From: Labrys sp. WJW
GTDB lineage: Bacteria > Pseudomonadota > Alphaproteobacteria > Rhizobiales > Labraceae
Length of the DNA stretch: 64,000 nucleotides
Reading direction: 5' to 3'
Assembly (NCBI RefSeq): GCF_001676615.1
Contig: NZ_LYXZ01000056.1
Location: 1 to 64,000, forward strand
Shown here: positions 62,701 through 64,000 of the stretch, one piece after another
Position numbering within the stretch: position 1 is the first letter of the stretch
How the letters are laid out: each line of letters begins with the position of its first letter
Notes under the pieces: generated by a model
What the model saw: only the letters and a program-made list of their open reading frames with translations
What the model was told of the DNA's origin: nothing
Database searches by the model: none
Made by a program: the position numbers and the translations under genes

Positions 62701-64000
62701 CCCAAGCGCTTCTCCACCTTCGATCTCTTCGCGAATGTGACGGAGTCGGCCAACGGCTTGCGCATCGATTGCGACTATAACGCCGATCTCTTCGACGAGG
62801 CGACGGTCCGCCGCTGGCTGGGGCATTACCGCACCTTGCTGCAAGCGATCGCCGACGACGTCACGACCCCGATCGAGCGTTTGCCGTTGCTGGCTGCCGG
62901 CGATGTGCCGGCCTCCCTGGCTGGCCCCTCTCTGCCCGCGCCGTCCGATCCGAGCCTGCTCACCGTTCATGGGCTGATCGAAGCCCAGGCGGCGGCCAAT
63001 CCGGAGGCCCTGGCTGCGCTTTTCGAGGACCAGCAACTCACCTATGGCGAACTCGACCGGCGGGCCGGCCAGCTCGCGGCGCATTTGCACGATCGCGGCC
63101 TCGGCAGGGGCGCGCGTGTCGCCGTATTGGTTGATCGCTCGCTGGATATGCTTGTTTCCCTGCTGGCCGTGCTGAAGGCCGGCTGTGCCTATGTTCCGCT
63201 CGCCACCAATCATCCGGCAGCCCGGCTCAACGGCATCCTGGCCGAGGCCGAGGTTGCCGCCGTGGTGACCCAGGCAGCCTATGAAGACATTGCTTCGGTT
63301 GCCGCCGTAACGGTCCTGGTCGATCGCGATCGCGACGCGATTGCCGCACGCCAACCCTTGCCGGTGTCGGGCGCCAGGACGACCGGCGAGGATCTTGCCT
63401 ATGTCATCTTCACCTCCGGCTCGACGGGCAAGCCCAAAGGGGTCGAAGTGACGCATGCTTGCGTCGCCAATTTCCTGGCCTCGATGCGTCAGGTGCCAGG
63501 GTTCACCGCCGAGGACCGGCTGCTGGCCGTTACCACGATCTCCTTCGACATCGCGGCGCTCGAGCTTTATCTGCCGCTGGCTTGCGGGGGCAGCGTGGTC
63601 ATCGCGCCCCAAAGCGAGACGGCCGACGGCCAGGCCTTGCTCAAGCGTCTGGAAAGCTGCGGTGCCACCGTGATGCAGGCAACCCCGATCACCTGGGTGA
63701 TCCTGCTGGAATCCGGCTTCAAGCCCTCGCCGAAACTGAAGATGCTCTGCGGCGGCGAAGCAATGCCGCGCAGCTTGGCAGATCAATTGGTCCAGAACGG
63801 CGGCGAGCTTTGGAACATGTACGGCCCGACCGAGACGACGATCTGGTCCTCGGTCGCCCATATCCGTCCGGGCCCGGATCCGATCACGGTCGGCCATCCT
63901 ATCGCCAACACGCAATTCCACGTGCTCGACAAGTTCGATCGCGTGCAGCCGCTCGGCGTGGTGGGCGAACTCCATATCGGTGGTGATGGCGTCGCCCGCG
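56743..64000 (+). CDS. Hybrid PKS-NRPS megasynthase KS-AT-ACP-AMT-C-A, 3' end outside window
   Basis: Open frame from the GTG at 56743 to the window edge, at least 2419 residues, no stop seen. Domains: ketosynthase (about 10-430; Cys187 in NTACSTSL, then HGTATPLGDP and NIGHLDAAAG); acyltransferase (about 535-850; FPGQGSQY, Ser631 in GHSVGEF, HAFH at 727-730 indicating malonyl-CoA); ACP (about 925-1005; Ser971 in GFDSL); a Pro/Ala-rich linker; a class III aminotransferase of the GSA type (about 1180-1610; Lys1433 in YGKVVGGGLPVG); a condensation domain (about 1625-2040; HHIVCDG at 1754-1760); and an adenylation domain (from about 2080; FTSGSTGKPKG near 2223). No ketoreductase is present. The A-domain code read so far is D2269, I2270, L2273, Q2312, L2335, G2337, M2359, I2367, W2368, close to glycine (DILQLGLIW). 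The architecture is of the mycosubtilin/microcystin McyE type that forms beta-amino acids. Confidence 0.95.
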   Translation, partial: MSSISDPPLNAIAVIGMAGRFPGARSVGEFWQNLRNGVESITRFEDSELEDTFGPDVRRAPNFVRARPILSDVEYFDAEFFGMYPREAELTDPQHRIFLECAWEALEDGGYDPASYPGSIGVIAGCSMNTYFLHHVVGNRNVSEDFTNAFQVGQYPMLLGASREFLATRVSYKFNLNGPSFSLNTACSTSLMAIAQACQQLLLFQSDMVIAGGVSITFPQKRGYLTQEGGMVSEDGHCRTFDADARGTVFGSGAGAVLLKRLEDALADGDHIYAVVRGSGVNNDGSAKVGYTAPSSDGQAAAIMMAHANAGVDPRSISYVECHGTATPLGDPIEIAGLTKAFRATGDEGRQYCAIGSVKSNIGHLDAAAGVVGFIKTALSLENRQLPATLHFKKPNPRLGIENSPFFVNAALSDWQEGPEPRRAGVSAFGVGGTNVHVVLEEAPMPAPRLASKGVEILTLSARSEAALGKARSALAGHLAANPGLELADVAHTLQLGRKAFDYRWSTAASDSPAAVAALNDPAARTFKAAGDPGVVFMFPGQGSQYPDMGRGLYEAEPGFRADIDRCAAILRPHLERDLKELLYPARREADDHKRLAATCYAQPAIFAVEYALARLWISRGIVPRAMIGHSVGEFVAACLAGVFTLEEVLPLVAARGRMMQDLPSGGMLAVRLAEAELAPLLGADLAIAAINGPALCVASGPDDAIDALEARLKARGVVSRRLHTSHAFHSPMMDPIIGPFTEEVRKIGLRAPTIPYVSGVTGQWITAEAATSPDYWARHFREPVRFADGLSLLLGDTAAVLLEVGAGNTLTTLSLQGAARGRVVVSCLPDAARERRDQDVMAEALGRLWTAGVAVDWALQSAETTRRRVPLPTYPFERTRHWIEPPARQTASVPAANPPAAPRSEPALPAGSPPAEILAMPLPEQTVMSDMTARTETIKAAIISIFADLSGEDVASAEPGTTFLEMGFDSLFLTQAAQELLNKFGLKITFRALLGDLGSIEALTEHVAAALPPEKFAPAPAPAPIAVAPDAAPSPSAVSPIGQPAPLLSTALPLAGTGAGVEGLMRDQLQVMAHLMQQQLEVLRGGAVLQAPAVQAVMAPPAAPSPAPALQAADTPQPAAAPQADAAPVKELPSRFAVYKNTQKSQDQGLDARQRSHIEALTSLWNARSPGSKQLTQDYRNVLADPRAASGFNPDWKEMVYPVIAARSKGSRIWDVDGNEYIDLVNGYGQTMFGHAPDFVVEAVDRQLQEGFAIGPQSARAGKVAALFCEMTGNERATFCNTGSEAVMAAMRVARTVTGRKRVVMFAGDYHGQFDEVLVRGQVRQGEHRSLPVAPGIPPQSVENVTVLEYGSDEALTWIHGHADELAAVVVEPVQSRRPDLRPVEFLKQVRAVTEASGTALVFDEVVTGFRMHPAGMQHLFDIKADLACYGKVVGGGLPVGVLAGKASFMDALDGGDWRYGDDSYPEVGVTFFAGTFVRHPLVLAALEAVLEHLKSRGPALQEEVSARMGRLAEQLSACFAECGLSLPVPSYGSLFYINPSHDYRFGSLLYYHLRARGIYVHEGFPCFLTTEHTDEDVARIVQAFRESIEAMQADGMLPGGPPLAGGDGKTGMAAKTATPTGPIAPTASQTEVWLSAQLGDEASCGFNESISLSFEGPLDTEALRASLNDVIARHDALRIHFDATGTRMSFAPELRLELPLVDVSGEASPQQALKARIEQDARTAFDLVGGPLVRGQLVRLSPDRHVLVFTAHHIVCDGWSINVLIGELSEFYRARVENSQPVLAEPLPFSSYAQTVKEVADDEDYWVAQFRTAPPPLELPSDRARPPIKTFNGGSVQFAIERPLYEAVRKAGAKRGSTLFATLLAAFEILMGRLAGQNEVVVGIPAAGQSLVEDDRALVGHCVNLLPLRASWQDGTSFADFLAATKQSVLEAYDHRSCTLGTVLRKLTLPRDASRLPLAEVQFNLERLGGDLAFPGLTTEVVPNPKRFSTFDLFANVTESANGLRIDCDYNADLFDEATVRRWLGHYRTLLQAIADDVTTPIERLPLLAAGDVPASLAGPSLPAPSDPSLLTVHGLIEAQAAANPEALAALFEDQQLTYGELDRRAGQLAAHLHDRGLGRGARVAVLVDRSLDMLVSLLAVLKAGCAYVPLATNHPAARLNGILAEAEVAAVVTQAAYEDIASVAAVTVLVDRDRDAIAARQPLPVSGARTTGEDLAYVIFTSGSTGKPKGVEVTHACVANFLASMRQVPGFTAEDRLLAVTTISFDIAALELYLPLACGGSVVIAPQSETADGQALLKRLESCGATVMQATPITWVILLESGFKPSPKLKMLCGGEAMPRSLADQLVQNGGELWNMYGPTETTIWSSVAHIRPGPDPITVGHPIANTQFHVLDKFDRVQPLGVVGELHIGGDGVAR

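Noticed and set aside
58828-63975. Two very long antisense ORFs (798 and 893 codons) under the megasynthase
   Set aside because: Explained by high GC3 of the sense gene; their products are His/Arg/Gly-rich with no domains.
1-64000. tRNA, rRNA, CRISPR or insertion sequence
   Set aside because: No T-arm-like GGTTCGAATCC block in a cloverleaf context, no regularly spaced repeats and no transposase or integrase motifs were found on reading both strands.

Overview
The window is high-GC DNA of alphaproteobacterial character, most likely from a soil or plant-associated member of the Hyphomicrobiales (Rhizobiales). The order call rests on gene content (NrsF/ECF sigma pair, FrcBCA-like sugar importer, acetone carboxylase, TraR/LuxI-type quorum sensing with a tra-box-like site) and on dispersed palindromic intergenic repeats of a rhizobial type. 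A Labrys-, Kaistia- or Xanthobacteraceae-like genome would fit, but genus cannot be read from the sequence. No rRNA, tRNA, CRISPR array, insertion sequence or phage gene was seen. Genes are densely packed, with many 1-4 bp start/stop overlaps.

Layout. 1-2.5 kb: nitroreductase and DoxX genes with a LysR regulator and a duplicated operator-like box. 2.5-4.6 kb: aldolase-like TIM-barrel protein and DeoR regulator. 4.9-6.7 kb: GNAT, DUF1269 and VOC proteins. 6.75-9.7 kb: TetR regulator, APH-type kinase and an atypical enolase paralogue. 10.4-13.9 kb: DUF523, GNAT, PhyH dioxygenase and an AGE-family epimerase. 13.9-19.2 kb: homogentisate (tyrosine/phenylalanine) catabolism, hmgA-fahA-maiA with an MHS transporter and a MarR regulator that share an operator-like sequence. 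19.2-24.7 kb: CusA/CusB-type metal efflux with a FixH-like and a Cys/Met-rich secreted protein. 24.8-30.4 kb: a CUT2 sugar ABC importer, divergent LacI and a GatZ/KbaZ-like protein. 30.4-31.7 kb: ECF sigma factor and NrsF anti-sigma. 31.9-40.4 kb: LuxR-type regulator, then a packed operon of three acetone-carboxylase-type subunits, a choline-sulfatase-type sulfatase and an SDR. 40.5-47.8 kb: ApbA/PanE-like reductase, DUF2269, an epimerase-DoxX fusion, a WYL regulator, and a MarR-FUSC-DUF1656-HlyD aromatic-acid-type efflux set. 48-49.5 kb: an unknown protein and an MmuM-like methyltransferase.

49.7 kb to the right edge is the most distinctive part: a quorum-sensing-linked biosynthetic island. 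It has an atypical receiver-LuxR regulator, an AHL-type luxR/luxI pair, a 4'-phosphopantetheinyl transferase, a free-standing NRPS A-PCP protein (Thr-like specificity code) and a giant KS-AT-ACP-aminotransferase-C-A hybrid (Gly-like code) that runs off the window. Two palindromes resembling the Agrobacterium tra box lie in the gene-free stretches, one of them upstream of the assembly line. The parts read as one circuit: AHL made by LuxI activates LuxR, which would turn on an assembly line that joins threonine, malonate and glycine, with the ketide carbonyl converted to an amine. The product would contain a 3,4-diamino-5-hydroxyhexanoyl unit; that chemistry is an inference from domain order.

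Start codons were chosen from Shine-Dalgarno (SD) sequences, overlap with the upstream gene and family length; several are GTG. Functions are read from motifs and overall family resemblance without database searches.
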